From the NCBI RefSeq assembly GCF_023634805.2, contig NZ_CP106881.1, positions 1,643,501 through 1,707,500 on the forward strand: a stretch of 64,000 nt of DNA, written 5' to 3'. The position numbers were made by a program, and so were the translations under genes. Below, piece after piece: positions 8,008-19,410 of the stretch. The notes beneath the pieces were generated by a model that made no database searches, had not been told where the DNA came from, and was given only the letters and a program-made list of their open reading frames with translations. This DNA is from Comamonas endophytica (GTDB lineage: Bacteria; Pseudomonadota; Gammaproteobacteria; Burkholderiales; Burkholderiaceae_C). The stretch's first letter is position 1, and each line of letters opens with the position of its first letter.

Positions 8008-10115
8008 TCTTCGGGTACCCAGGCCGCACTGGCCGCCGCTGCGGCAGCAGTCGCTGCGGCAGCCGCAGCGTTCGGCGGGCGCAAGTTGCCGGGAGCCGTG
8101 GCCGGAGCCGTTCCCTCAGGCGTGGCCGGCGGGAAGGGATCGGGCAGCGGGCGGCGCGGCAGGCCTTCGAGCGCAATGCTGTCGGAAGGCACGGGAATGT
8201 CGTTGGCGCGGCGCGGCTGGCCCATCGGCGTGCGTGCCTGGCCCGCGCGCACCGAGGCCATGTCCTCTTCGCTGGGATACTGTCCCAGCAGCCAGTAGTC
8301 GAACACCCGGCGCGCGATCGGCCCTGCGGCGGCAGCGCCAAAGCCCGCGTTCTCCACGATCAGCGCCAGCGCGATGGTGGGGTTGTCGGCCGGCGCGTAA
8401 GCCATGTAGAGCGAATGGTCGCGCTGGTATTCGCTGAGCCGCGCGGCGTTGTACCGGTCCTTCTGGCCCACGGTCACGGCCTGGGCCGTACCGGTCTTGC
8501 CGGCCGAGGTGTAGGGCGCGCCCATGAACAGGCCGCGCGCCGTGCCCTCCACGGTGACCGCGGCCACCGCGCGGCGCACCGCCTCGACGTTCTGCGGCTT
8601 GTAGCCCAGGTCGATGCCCGCGGGCTGCGCCAGCGGCTCGTAGCGCCGGGTCAGCGCGTCGACCTTGCCCAGGCCCAGGTGCGGCTGGTGCTTGACGCCG
8701 CGGTTGGCCAGCGTGGCCGTGGCGTGCGCCAGCTGCAGCAGCGTGAAGTTGTTGTAGCCCTGGCCGATGCCCAGCGAGATGGTCTCGCCCGCATACCACT
8801 TCTTCTGCTCGGGGCGCTTGTAGGTGTTGCGTTTCCACTCCTGGCTCGGCAGCACGCCGCGCGCCTCGCCGCGCACGTCGATGCCGGTGAGCTGGCCGAA
8901 GCCCAGCGGCTTCATGAAGTCGTGCATGGTGTCCACGCCCATGTCGTTGGCCAGCTGGTAGAAGTACACGTTGCTCGACTTGACGATCGCGCGGTGCATG
9001 TCGACCGGGCCGTTGGGGTGGCCGCTGCGGAAGGTGTGGCCGCCAAAGGTCCAGCTGCCGTTGTCCTGGACGACGGTGTCGGTGCGGCGCGCGCCGAGCT
9101 CCAGCGCGCCCAGCGCCATGAAGGGCTTGTAGGTCGAGCCCGGCGGGTAGGTGCCGCGCAGCGCGCGGTTGAGCATGGGGCGGTCCATCGATTCGTTGAG
9201 CTGGGTCCAGCTTTCCTGGTCGATGCCGTCGACGAACAGGTTCAGGTCGAAGGCCGGGCGGCTGACCATGGCCAGCACCTCGCCGTTGCGCGGGTCGATG
9301 GCGACCAGCGCGCCGCGGCGGTTGCCGTAGAGCTGCTCGATCATGCGCTGCAGGCGGATGTCGAGCGACAGCACCAGGCTGTCGCCCGGCGTGGCGGCGC
9401 GGCTGCCGAGCTTGCGCACCGCGTAGCCGCCGGCCGAGGTCTCAAGCTGCTCCCAGCCGGTGAGGCCGTGCAGGTCCTGCTCGTAGCTCTGCTCGATGCC
9501 CAGCTTGCCGATGACCTCGGTGCCGCGGTAGTTCGCGGCGTGCTCGGAGTCCTCGAGCGCCTCCTTCTCGCGCTGGTTGATGCGGCCGATGTAGCCGATC
9601 ACATGGCTGGCGGTCTCTTCCAGCGGATAGGAGCGGAACAGCCGCGCCTTGATGTCCACGCCCGGGAAGCGGTAGCGCTGGGCCGCGAAATGCGCGACCT
9701 CCTCGTCGCTCAGGCGGGTGCGGATCGGCAGGGACTCGAAATTCTTCGAGTCCTCGACCAGGCGCTTGAACTTGCGCCGGTCGCGCGGCGTGATCTCGAC
9801 CAGGGTCGCGAGCTCGTCGATCGTCGCCTCCAGGTCCTTGACCTTGGAGCGCGTGATCTCGAGCGTGTAGGCGGCGTAGTTGGTGGCCAGCACCACGCCG
9901 TTGCGGTCCAGGATCTGGCCGCGGTTGGGCACGATCGGCACGACCGCCGTGCGGTTGCTCTCGGCGCGTTCGGACAGGTCTTCATGGCGCACCACCTGCA
10001 GCACCAGCAGGCGCCAGACCAGCAGGCCGAAGGCCAGCAGCACGACGGCCCCGACCACCCAGACCCGCAGCCTGAAGCGCGACTGTTCGGCTTCGGAGTC
10101 GAGCACTTCCATCAT
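8004..10115 (-). CDS. mrdA: penicillin-binding protein 2 (elongasome transpeptidase)
   Basis: Inner-membrane D,D-transpeptidase that cross-links peptidoglycan during cell elongation with MreBCD and RodA. One N-terminal membrane anchor is followed by the PBP dimerisation domain and the transpeptidase domain with the nucleophile Ser in STYK (Ser327), SSN (about 380-382) and KTGTAQ (from about Lys540), numbered from the ATG at 10115. That ATG is preceded by GGAGGG at 7 bases; the ATG at 10130 has no such site. The C-terminus carries an Ala-rich tail. Last gene of the mreB-mreC-mreD-mrdA run; the convergent neighbour leaves no room for rodA. Confidence 0.96.
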   Translation of the reverse strand: MMEVLDSEAEQSRFRLRVWVVGAVVLLAFGLLVWRLLVLQVVRHEDLSERAESNRTAVVPIVPNRGQILDRNGVVLATNYAAYTLEITRSKVKDLEATIDELATLVEITPRDRRKFKRLVEDSKNFESLPIRTRLSDEEVAHFAAQRYRFPGVDIKARLFRSYPLEETASHVIGYIGRINQREKEALEDSEHAANYRGTEVIGKLGIEQSYEQDLHGLTGWEQLETSAGGYAVRKLGSRAATPGDSLVLSLDIRLQRMIEQLYGNRRGALVAIDPRNGEVLAMVSRPAFDLNLFVDGIDQESWTQLNESMDRPMLNRALRGTYPPGSTYKPFMALGALELGARRTDTVVQDNGSWTFGGHTFRSGHPNGPVDMHRAIVKSSNVYFYQLANDMGVDTMHDFMKPLGFGQLTGIDVRGEARGVLPSQEWKRNTYKRPEQKKWYAGETISLGIGQGYNNFTLLQLAHATATLANRGVKHQPHLGLGKVDALTRRYEPLAQPAGIDLGYKPQNVEAVRRAVAAVTVEGTARGLFMGAPYTSAGKTGTAQAVTVGQKDRYNAARLSEYQRDHSLYMAYAPADNPTIALALIVENAGFGAAAAGPIARRVFDYWLLGQYPSEEDMASVRAGQARTPMGQPRRANDIPVPSDSIALEGLPRRPLPDPFPPATPEGTAPATAPGNLRPPNAAAAAATAAAAAASAAWVPED

Positions 10116-10178
10116 GCTGCGGCCCTCCATGCATGCCGCGCGCAGCCCAAGGCGGAACGTACCCCCGTCATGCGCACC

Positions 10179-10697
10179 TCACAGCGGCCGGTTTTCGTCG
10201 GCATCGGGCGCGCGCCGCTGGGGCGCGAGCAGCAAGCCGCTGGCCAGGGGCCAGAGCAGGGCCTCGACGGCCGGGGCGATGACGACGCTCCAGCCCGGGA
10301 AATCGCCCCCGCCGATCATCCGCACGACCAGCGCCACGGCATGCGCCAGGAAGAACAGCGGCAGCAGCTGCAGCGCCTGCACCGGCAGGCTGAACCAGAG
10401 CAGGCGCCGGCGCACGCTCTTGGTGCCGAACAGCAGCAGGCAATAGACCAGCGCGTGCTGGCCCAGCAGCGCGCTGTGCTGCACGTCCATGCACAGGCCG
10501 AAGACGAAGGCCAGGCCCATGCCCACACGCTGGGGCTGGTGCACGCTCCAGAAAGCCAGCAGCAGCAGCAGCAGATCAGGCAGCCAGGCGACGCGGCCCA
10601 GCGGCAGCATGTTGAGGGCCAGCGCCGCAAACAGGCTGGCGCCCATGAACACCGGATTGACCGGCAGCAGCAGCGGCTGGCCGCGCGGCATGATCAT
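10179..10697 (-). CDS. mreD: rod shape-determining protein MreD
   Basis: Small inner-membrane protein (172 residues) of the elongasome that helps link MreB filaments to the peptidoglycan machinery. It is almost wholly hydrophobic, with about five membrane segments and the family pattern PDLLLLLLAFWSVHQPQRVG followed by FGLCMDVQHSALLGQHAL. The ATG at 10697 overlaps the stop of mreC by 4 bases (ATGA). It sits between mreC and mrdA, as in most proteobacteria. Confidence 0.93.
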   Translation of the reverse strand: MIMPRGQPLLLPVNPVFMGASLFAALALNMLPLGRVAWLPDLLLLLLAFWSVHQPQRVGMGLAFVFGLCMDVQHSALLGQHALVYCLLLFGTKSVRRRLLWFSLPVQALQLLPLFFLAHAVALVVRMIGGGDFPGWSVVIAPAVEALLWPLASGLLLAPQRRAPDADENRPL

Positions 10698-11695
10698 CGC
10701 TGATTCTCCTGGGGCGCGCGCGCGGCCGGGGCAGCGGGCGCAGCGGGCGCCGCTGCCGGCCTGGCGGCAGGCGTTGCCGCGGGCTTGGCGGCCGGGGCCT
10801 GCGCCGCGGGCGCATCGTCCGCCGACGCCAGCGCCTGCGGCGCCAGCACCAGCACGTGGCGCGCCTGCTGGACCCGGGCCATGGGCTCGCAGTGGATGCG
10901 CGAGAACGCCGAATCGGCGCGGTGCTCGACGCGCAGCACGCGCGCCACCGGGATGCCGGCGGGATAGACGCCATCGACGCCGCTGGTGGTGAGCAGGTCG
11001 CCCTCGACCACATCGGCGTTGCTCGGCACGAAACGCAGCTCGATGCTGCCGCCGCCGCCGGGCGCAGGGTCGCCATAGGCGACGCTGCGCGCGCCGGTGC
11101 GCGGGTTGAAGACGGGAATCGCCTGGTCGCGGTCGATCAGCAGCGTGACCTCGCTGCGCAGCGGATAGACGCGCGTCACCTGGCCCAGCACGCCGTTGGC
11201 ATCGAGCACCGGCGAGCCGAGCGCGATCTTCGAAGTCTCGCCGCGGTCGATGACGACGCGGCGCGTGTAGGGATCGGGGGTGTCGTGGATGACTTCGGCC
11301 GCCTGGCCCGGGCTGGGCAGGTGCTCGCGCAGCGCCAGCAGCGCGCGCAGGTGCAGGTTCTCGTCCTGCAGCTGCTCGGCCAGGTGGGCGCTTTGCGCGA
11401 CCTGTGCCAGCCGCTGGTCGGCAGCGCGCACCTGCGCCTGCGCCTGCTCCATCGACTGCAGGTAGCCCATGCCTTCGTTGACCAGCGCCACCGGCTGGAC
11501 CATGAGCCATTGCACGGGATAGAGCACGGTGGCCACCGCCTGGCGCACCGGTTCGGTGAGCTTGAAGCGCGCGTCGGCCACCATCAGAAACAGCGCCAGG
11601 GCGCTGTAGAAAGCCAGCTGCGACAGGGCCGACGGGCCCTGGCGGAACAGCGAAGGCACGCGCCGGTCAAGAGTTCCCAGCGGCATCATGCCCAT
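10694..11695 (-). CDS. mreC: rod shape-determining protein MreC
   Basis: Periplasmic scaffold of the elongasome, anchored by one N-terminal membrane segment (about residues 26-42), followed by a coiled coil (about 75-120) and the beta-barrel MreC domain (for example TRRVVIDRGETSKIALGSPVLD and GDLLTTSGVDGVYPAGIPVA). The last 50 or so residues are an Ala/Pro-rich tail, likely disordered. It follows mreB after 80 bases and overlaps mreD by 4. A second ATG three codons in is equally possible. Confidence 0.95.
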   Translation of the reverse strand: MGMMPLGTLDRRVPSLFRQGPSALSQLAFYSALALFLMVADARFKLTEPVRQAVATVLYPVQWLMVQPVALVNEGMGYLQSMEQAQAQVRAADQRLAQVAQSAHLAEQLQDENLHLRALLALREHLPSPGQAAEVIHDTPDPYTRRVVIDRGETSKIALGSPVLDANGVLGQVTRVYPLRSEVTLLIDRDQAIPVFNPRTGARSVAYGDPAPGGGGSIELRFVPSNADVVEGDLLTTSGVDGVYPAGIPVARVLRVEHRADSAFSRIHCEPMARVQQARHVLVLAPQALASADDAPAAQAPAAKPAATPAARPAAAPAAPAAPAARAPQENQR

Positions 11696-11775
11696 CCTGC
11701 CTGTGGCGGTGCAAATGCTTGCGCAGCCATGTGTCTCACTTCTCGCCGCTCAGCGCGGTCCATGCAGCCCGCGGC

Positions 11776-12819
<1,044 letters not shown>

Positions 12820-13028
12820 TCAAAGTCCTCTCAGGCATGGACGGCGCGTCGGCCGGGCATCGCCAGGTATCAGGGGGGTGGGAGTGCAATAGGGGTCGAT
12901 GCCGCAAATACCGCTTCAAAAGGTGGTAGTGCGGCAAAGCCGAGATAATACCGTATCCCCTGTGAACAACCCTTGCCGACTTGACCCGGATCACAGCTTT
13001 ACTTCTGGTTTCCTCCTTTCAAAACCCT
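12820..13028. promoter_or_regulatory. divergent promoter region between mreB and gatC
   Basis: 209 bases separating two divergent operons. An AT-rich patch around 12944-12957 could supply a TATTAT-like -10 for mreB on the minus strand. A TTGACC at about 12980 could be a -35 for gatC on the plus strand. No -10/-35 pair matches the sigma-70 consensus well, so exact promoters are not assigned. Confidence 0.5.
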
Positions 13029-13328
13029 ATGGCACTGACCTCTCACGACATCGAGCGCATCGCCAATCTGGCGCGGCTCGAACTATCCTCCACCGAGAGT
13101 GAGCGCATGCTTTCGCAACTCAATGAATTCTTCGGCATCGTCGAGAAGATGCAGGCCGTGGACACCTCGGGCATCGTGCCGCTGTCGCACCCCGTGGCCG
13201 CCATCGAGGACGTGCAATTGCGCCTGCGCGAGGATGTCGCCAGCGAGCCGGACAACCGCGAAGCCAACCAGCAAAACGCACCGGCCGTCGAGCGCGGCCT
13301 GTTCCTGGTTCCCAAAGTGATCGAGTAA
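13029..13328 (+). CDS. gatC: Asp-tRNA(Asn)/Glu-tRNA(Gln) amidotransferase subunit C
   Basis: Small subunit (99 residues) of the GatCAB complex that converts misacylated Glu-tRNA(Gln) and/or Asp-tRNA(Asn) to the correct aminoacyl-tRNA; GatC stabilises GatA and bridges it to GatB. The family pattern is clear: [13 protein letters not shown], then [25 protein letters not shown] and the C-terminal [15 protein letters not shown] at 13029 gives the usual length. gatA starts 10 bases after the stop. Confidence 0.95.
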   Translation: MALTSHDIERIANLARLELSSTESERMLSQLNEFFGIVEKMQAVDTSGIVPLSHPVAAIEDVQLRLREDVASEPDNREANQQNAPAVERGLFLVPKVIE

Positions 13329-13338
13329 GGCTTTCCGC

Positions 13339-14841
13339 ATGACTTCGCATTCCACCGACCTGCACGACCTGAGCGTGACCGCGCTGGCCCAGCAGCTGCG
13401 CACGCGCCAGGTGTCCGCCGTTGAGACCGCCCAGCATTTCCTGAACCGCGCCAGGGCGCAGACCGAGCTGGGGGCCTATGTGGCGCTCGACGAGGAAGCC
13501 ACGCTGGCCCAGGCGCGCGCCGCCGATGCGCAGCTCGCCGCGGGCCACGCCGGCACGCTGACCGGCGTGCCCATTGCCCACAAGGACCTTTTCGTCACGC
13601 GCGACTTCCCCACGACGGCCGGCTCGAAGATGCTGGCCGGCTACCGCTCGCCCTTCGACGCGACGGTGGTCACACGCCTGGCCGAGGCCGGCGCCGTGAC
13701 GCTGGGCAAGCTCAACTGCGATGAATTCGGCATGGGCTCGGCCAACGAGAACTCGGCCGTGGCGCCGATCGGCTTCGACGCGCCCGCGCCGGTGCGCAAC
13801 CCCTGGGACCTGTCGCGCGTGCCCGGCGGCTCCTCGGGCGGCTCCGCCGTCGCCGTGGCCGCGCGCCTGGCGCCGGCCGTGACCGGCACCGATACCGGCG
13901 GCTCGATCCGCCAGCCGGCATCGTTCTGCGGCATCACCGGCATCAAGCCGACCTATGGCCGCGCCTCGCGCTACGGCATGATCGTCTATGCCTCGAGCCT
14001 GGACCAGGCCGGCCCGATGGCGCGCAGCGCCGAGGACTGCGCGCTGCTGCTGAGCGCGATGTGCGGCCCCGACCTCGACCGCGACTCGACTTCGCTCGAC
14101 CGTCCGGTCGAGAACTTCGGCGCGGCGCTGAACAACGACATCGCCGGCCTGCGCATCGGCGTGCCCGAGGAGTTCTTCGGCGCCGGCCTGTCGAGCGACG
14201 TGAGCGCCGCCATCGATGCCGCGCTGCAGGAATACGTGAAGCTCGGCGCGACGCTGGTGCCGATCCACCTGCCGCGCACCGAGCTGTCGATCCCGGTCTA
14301 TTACATCCTGGCGCCGGCCGAGGCCTCGTCCAACCTGTCGCGCTTCGACGGCGTGAAGTTCGGCCACCGCGCCAAGGACTACGCCGACCTGGTCGACATG
14401 TACAAGAAGACCCGCGCCGAAGGCTTTGGCGACGAGGTCAAGCGCCGCATCATGATGGGCGCCTACGTGCTCAGCGAGGGCTACTACGACGCCTTCTACC
14501 TGCAGGCGCAGAAGATCCGCCGCATGATCGCCGACGACTTCCAGGCCGCGTTCCAGCAGTGCGACGTCATTGCCGGCCCGGTGGCCCCCACGGTGGCCTG
14601 GGCGCTGGGCGCCAAGCACGATCCGCTGACCGACTACCTGGCCGACATCTACACCCTGCCGGCGTCGCTGGCCGGCCTGCCCGGCATGAGCCTGCCCGTG
14701 GGCTTCGGCGAAGGCGGCATGCCCGTGGGCCTGCAGCTGATCGGCAACTACTTCCGCGAAGGCCAGCTGCTGGGCGCCGCCCACCGCTTCCAGCAAGCGA
14801 CCGACTTCCACCTGCGCCAACCGGCCGGCATGGCTCTGTAA
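13339..14841 (+). CDS. gatA: Asp-tRNA(Asn)/Glu-tRNA(Gln) amidotransferase subunit A
   Basis: Glutaminase subunit of GatCAB, which supplies ammonia from glutamine to GatB. 500 residues with the amidase-signature catalytic triad Lys82 (in AHKD), cis-Ser165 (GGSSGGS) and nucleophile Ser189 ([10 protein letters not shown]). Standard length. It sits in the gatC-gatA-gatB operon, 23 bases ahead of gatB. The second amidase-signature protein of the window (25280-26683) is a catabolic paralogue and lacks this context. Confidence 0.97.
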   Translation: MTSHSTDLHDLSVTALAQQLRTRQVSAVETAQHFLNRARAQTELGAYVALDEEATLAQARAADAQLAAGHAGTLTGVPIAHKDLFVTRDFPTTAGSKMLAGYRSPFDATVVTRLAEAGAVTLGKLNCDEFGMGSANENSAVAPIGFDAPAPVRNPWDLSRVPGGSSGGSAVAVAARLAPAVTGTDTGGSIRQPASFCGITGIKPTYGRASRYGMIVYASSLDQAGPMARSAEDCALLLSAMCGPDLDRDSTSLDRPVENFGAALNNDIAGLRIGVPEEFFGAGLSSDVSAAIDAALQEYVKLGATLVPIHLPRTELSIPVYYILAPAEASSNLSRFDGVKFGHRAKDYADLVDMYKKTRAEGFGDEVKRRIMMGAYVLSEGYYDAFYLQAQKIRRMIADDFQAAFQQCDVIAGPVAPTVAWALGAKHDPLTDYLADIYTLPASLAGLPGMSLPVGFGEGGMPVGLQLIGNYFREGQLLGAAHRFQQATDFHLRQPAGMAL

Positions 14842-14864
14842 TCAGCCGGGAGAACCTCTTACCC

Positions 14865-16310
<1,446 letters not shown>

Positions 16311-16345
16311 GCCCCTGCGCCTGCTGCTGCGGGCGCTGTTTTCCG

Positions 16346-16367
16346 GTCCAGGCCTGCGGGCCTGGAC
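16346..16367 (+). promoter_or_regulatory. strong RNA hairpin just before the HPP-CBS gene
   Basis: Perfect 9-bp stem GTCCAGGCC/GGCCTGGAC with a TGCG loop, ending 8 bases before the ATG at 16376 and 36 bases after the gatB stop. There is no T-run, so it is not a classical terminator. It may limit read-through from gatB, protect the gatB 3' end, or hide the ribosome-binding site of the next gene. Confidence 0.6.
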
Positions 16368-16375
16368 GCCCTCAC

Positions 16376-17485
16376 ATGCCATCTCTTTCAAGGTTCCTGG
16401 GCAGCTGGGGCCCGCTGGCCCAGCGCCCCTCGGGCAGCGACCTGCTGCACAGTTCGCTGGGCGCGGCCCTGGGCCTGGCGCTGGCCGGGCTGCTGGTCTG
16501 GGCCACCGAGGCCGGGGCCCACTTCTTCCTGTTTGCGCCGCTGGGCGCCAGCGCGGTGCTGGTCTTTGCCGTGCCCAACAGCCCGCTGGCCCAGCCCTGG
16601 CCTGCGGTCATGGGCAACACGCTGTCGGCGCTTTGGACGCTGGCGCTGCTCAACGCCCTGCCCGCCCTGCCCAGCCCCTGGCCCGAGGCGCTGGCCGTGG
16701 GCGGCGCCATTGCCGTGATGATGCTGTGCCGCGCGCTGCATCCGCCCGGCGGCGCGATGGCGCTGCTGGTCGTGCTGGCCGCCCCCAAGCTGGTGCCGCT
16801 GGGCTGGCATCTCGCGCTCACCGTTTTCCTGCTGACCCTGGCGCTGGTGCTGGCCGGCCTGGTCTACCACCGCGCCACGCGGCGCAACTACCCGCTGCGC
16901 CACACGCCGCCGGCGCAGGCGCGGGCCCCCGCGGCGGGCCGGCTGGCGCTGAGCGGTGAGGACCTGGCCGCGCTGCTCACGCGCTTCGACCAGTCCTACA
17001 ACCTCAGCCCCGAAGACCTGGGCCAGCTGCTGGCCGCGGCCGAGGAGCAGGCCATCCAGCAGCGCTTTGCCGCCGTGACCTGCGGCGAAGTCATGTCGGC
17101 GAAGCTGCTGACGGTGGCGCCCACGGATTCGCTGGAAACCGTGGCCGACCTGTTCCACCGCCATCTGGTCAAGAGCCTGCCGGTGGTCGGCCCCGAAGGC
17201 GAGCTGCGCGGCCTGCTGCTGCGCTCCGATCTGTTCGACTGGCTCTGGGAAGGCCACCGCCGCAGCCGCTGGCGCCAGCTGCTGCGCCCGCGCATGCCGG
17301 CTGCCACGGCCGGGCAGCTGATGCGCTCGCCCGAGCTGTGCGTGCAGGAGGCCACGCCGCTGGGCGAGCTGCTGGGCACGCTGGCCGAGCACACGGTGCC
17401 CTTCATCCCGGTGCTGCGCGGCACCCGGCTGGCGGGCCTGATCACGCGCACCGACGTGATCCGCGCTTTGCTGCGCCTGCGCTGA
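16376..17485 (+). CDS. HPP-family membrane protein fused to two CBS domains
   Basis: 369 residues. Residues about 20-165 form the HPP integral membrane domain (about four hydrophobic segments, with the HPPGGAMALL signature that names the family). From about 235 a pair of CBS domains follows (EVMSAKLLTVAPTDSLETVADLFHRHLVKSLPVV, then LMRSPELCVQEATPLGELLGTL ending in ITRTDVIRALL). CBS pairs usually bind adenine nucleotides and regulate the attached domain; HPP proteins have been linked to nitrite transport in plastids, but bacterial functions are mostly unknown. A role as a ligand-gated anion channel or transporter is inference. The start is close behind the hairpin at 16346. Confidence 0.85.
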   Translation: MPSLSRFLGSWGPLAQRPSGSDLLHSSLGAALGLALAGLLVWATEAGAHFFLFAPLGASAVLVFAVPNSPLAQPWPAVMGNTLSALWTLALLNALPALPSPWPEALAVGGAIAVMMLCRALHPPGGAMALLVVLAAPKLVPLGWHLALTVFLLTLALVLAGLVYHRATRRNYPLRHTPPAQARAPAAGRLALSGEDLAALLTRFDQSYNLSPEDLGQLLAAAEEQAIQQRFAAVTCGEVMSAKLLTVAPTDSLETVADLFHRHLVKSLPVVGPEGELRGLLLRSDLFDWLWEGHRRSRWRQLLRPRMPAATAGQLMRSPELCVQEATPLGELLGTLAEHTVPFIPVLRGTRLAGLITRTDVIRALLRLR

Positions 17486-17585
17486 CATCTTTGCTGCCGC
17501 GCCTGTGGCTACACTATGGCTACGGGCCGGCCGGCGCGCGCCAGGCCGGCGAAGGTTTGACTGCGACGACAGAAAGGGAACTGCC

Positions 17586-17819
17586 ATGAGCACCGCCACT
17601 GCCCAGATCGATCTCGACAAGCTGCGCAACATCGTGCAGAAGTTCGACGCCTCCTCCTTCACCGCGGCCGTGATCGCCAGCGAGTACGCCCAGGGCAACG
17701 CTTCCGACGAGGACGTGGCCCTGTTCGAGGAACAGCTCCAGCGCCATGCGCCGGTGCTGGGCATCCACGCCGAGCCCGCGCAAGACAGCGGCACTGCCAC
17801 CGTCTGGCGCACGGTGTGA
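17586..17819 (+). CDS. small conserved-looking hypothetical protein
   Basis: 77 residues, not recognised. It is mostly helical and acidic, without a signal peptide or membrane segment; DLDKLRNIVQKFDASSF and ASDEDVALFEEQLQ look like two amphipathic helices. An AGGGAA Shine-Dalgarno lies at 17575-17580, 5 bases before the ATG at 17586. It is transcribed in the same direction as the RelA/SpoT-domain gene 73 bases downstream, so the two could share a transcript. Confidence 0.65.
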   Translation: MSTATAQIDLDKLRNIVQKFDASSFTAAVIASEYAQGNASDEDVALFEEQLQRHAPVLGIHAEPAQDSGTATVWRTV

Positions 17820-17892
17820 TGGACGGCTGCCGCGCGGCTGAACTTTTGCGCCCGGCGGCCCCCTAACCCAGGCCCCTTACTCATTCCCTCCC

Positions 17893-19032
17893 ATGCCCTC
17901 TTTGGATTTCAAGCTTGAAAAAAAGCTGTTTCGCCAGTTCTACGACCAGCACATCGATTCGCTGGAGGAGGCGAAGGAGACCTTCACGGCGCTGGCACGT
18001 TCGCTGCTCAAGCAGATTCCCGGACTGCAGCTGTCGAAGATCGAGGCGCGCGTCAAGGACCGGGAGGAATGCATCCACAAGTTCCAGAGCAAATACCTGC
18101 TGCAGCTGGAGAGCGCGCAGCAGCCCTATGCGATCCAGGAGCATGTGACCGACCTGATCGGCCTGCGCATCGTCTGCCTCTATGAAGACGAGGTGCGGCA
18201 GATCAAGAAGGTGCTCTCCGAGCACTTCGAGGTCATCGACACCACCGACAAGTCGGCGTCGCTGGAGAGCACCGAGGGCGAGTTCGGCTACAAGGGCCTG
18301 CATCTGGACCTGCGCCTGGGCGCGGCGCGCCGCAGCCTGCCCGAGTACGCCTCCTATGCCGACGCGCGCGTCGAGGTGCAGATCCGCACCATCATCCAGG
18401 ACTCCTGGAGCGTGCTGGACCACCAGATCAAGTACAAGAAGTCGATTCCCGGCAGCCTCAAGCGCCGCATCAACACCCTGGCCGCGCTGTTCGAGCTGGC
18501 CGACCGCGAGTTCCGCGAGATCCGCGATGCCACGGCGCACGAACTGGCCGAGGCCGCGGGCCCCAATGCCTACGAGGAGCTCGAAGCCGAGGAGCAGCCC
18601 GGCGCGCCGGCGCCGGATGCCAGCGCCGCCGCCACCAACGAGGACGGTGCCCGCGCCAAGCCCGCCCCCGCGCCTGCGGCCGCGCGCGGGCATCAGCTCG
18701 ATGCCTTCGGCTTCCTGCGCATCGCCAACCATTTCTTCAACGACTTCGAGTTCACGCCGCACAAGGTCGACAGCTTCACGCAGGAGATCAACAGCTTCCG
18801 TCCGGGTTTCACGCGCACCGGCTTCAACCAGAGCATGCGCACGCACATCAGCACCGTCAAGGACTACAAGAAGCAGTTCGAGCTGTTGCACCCGGGCGAT
18901 TCCATGAGCCCCTATGAGGTGATCCGCCACTGCATGTACCTGAGCGACCGGAACAGCTTCCAGCATCTGCTGGGGGCGGATATGCGCCAGGCATTCGAGC
19001 AATGGCTGAGCGAGGAACAAGGCGCTTCCTGA
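17893..19032 (+). CDS. RelA/SpoT-domain protein (putative small alarmone synthetase-like)
   Basis: 379 residues with one RelA/SpoT nucleotidyltransferase domain (about residues 45-185) and no hydrolase, TGS or ACT domain. Visible motifs: ARVKDREE, DLIGLRIVCLYEDE, GYKGLHLDL and VEVQIRTIIQDSWSVLDHQIKYKK, all in the order of (p)ppGpp synthetases, so catalytic activity is plausible. A disordered Ala/Pro-rich linker (about 230-266) separates it from a C-terminal domain of about 110 residues that I do not recognise. Known family members make (p)ppGpp or related nucleotides from ATP and GTP/GDP; some are toxins. Its physiological role here is not evident from neighbours. Confidence 0.85.
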   Translation: MPSLDFKLEKKLFRQFYDQHIDSLEEAKETFTALARSLLKQIPGLQLSKIEARVKDREECIHKFQSKYLLQLESAQQPYAIQEHVTDLIGLRIVCLYEDEVRQIKKVLSEHFEVIDTTDKSASLESTEGEFGYKGLHLDLRLGAARRSLPEYASYADARVEVQIRTIIQDSWSVLDHQIKYKKSIPGSLKRRINTLAALFELADREFREIRDATAHELAEAAGPNAYEELEAEEQPGAPAPDASAAATNEDGARAKPAPAPAAARGHQLDAFGFLRIANHFFNDFEFTPHKVDSFTQEINSFRPGFTRTGFNQSMRTHISTVKDYKKQFELLHPGDSMSPYEVIRHCMYLSDRNSFQHLLGADMRQAFEQWLSEEQGAS

Positions 19033-19043
19033 GCGGCTGCTCC

Positions 19044-19406
19044 ATGGAATGGTCCCAATACCCGCTGGTGCGGCTCTATGCTTCGGTGCTTGCCGCCCTG
19101 TTCATCACCCTGGCCGCCATCTGGCGCGTGCAGCGCGGGGCGCAGGCCGTGGCGGCAGGTTCGCCGCAAGGGCGCACGGCGCGGCTATGGGCATGGGTGT
19201 ATGCCGCCGGGGCGCTGGCCTGGTGGGGATACGCCACCTACACCGGCTATGGACGTTTTCTTGGCGACGCGGCGCTGGCGCGCATGATCAGCACGGACAC
19301 GCTGATTTCACTGGCCCTGTTCATTGGCGCGATTGCCTGGGGCGGCGCGCTCATGCTGCAGCTGGTGCTGCGCCTGCTGGGGAACGAGCAGCGGCGCGGG
19401 GGCTGA
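19044..19406 (+). CDS. small uncharacterised membrane protein
   Basis: 120 residues with three hydrophobic segments (near residues 8-26, 48-66 and 83-106). No family recognised. The ATG at 19044 is 11 bases after the RelA/SpoT-domain gene; an in-frame ATG at 19002 would overlap that gene. Probably co-transcribed with it, which hints at, but does not show, a shared function. Confidence 0.7.
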   Translation: MEWSQYPLVRLYASVLAALFITLAAIWRVQRGAQAVAAGSPQGRTARLWAWVYAAGALAWWGYATYTGYGRFLGDAALARMISTDTLISLALFIGAIAWGGALMLQLVLRLLGNEQRRGG

Positions 19407-19410
19407 AATC

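Noticed and set aside
7674..10703. Open frame of over 1000 codons on the plus strand opposite mrdA
   Set aside because: It is antisense to a gene with intact PBP2 motifs, is composed of Arg/Ala/Gln/His-rich low-complexity sequence, and matches no fold. It is a GC-skew shadow.
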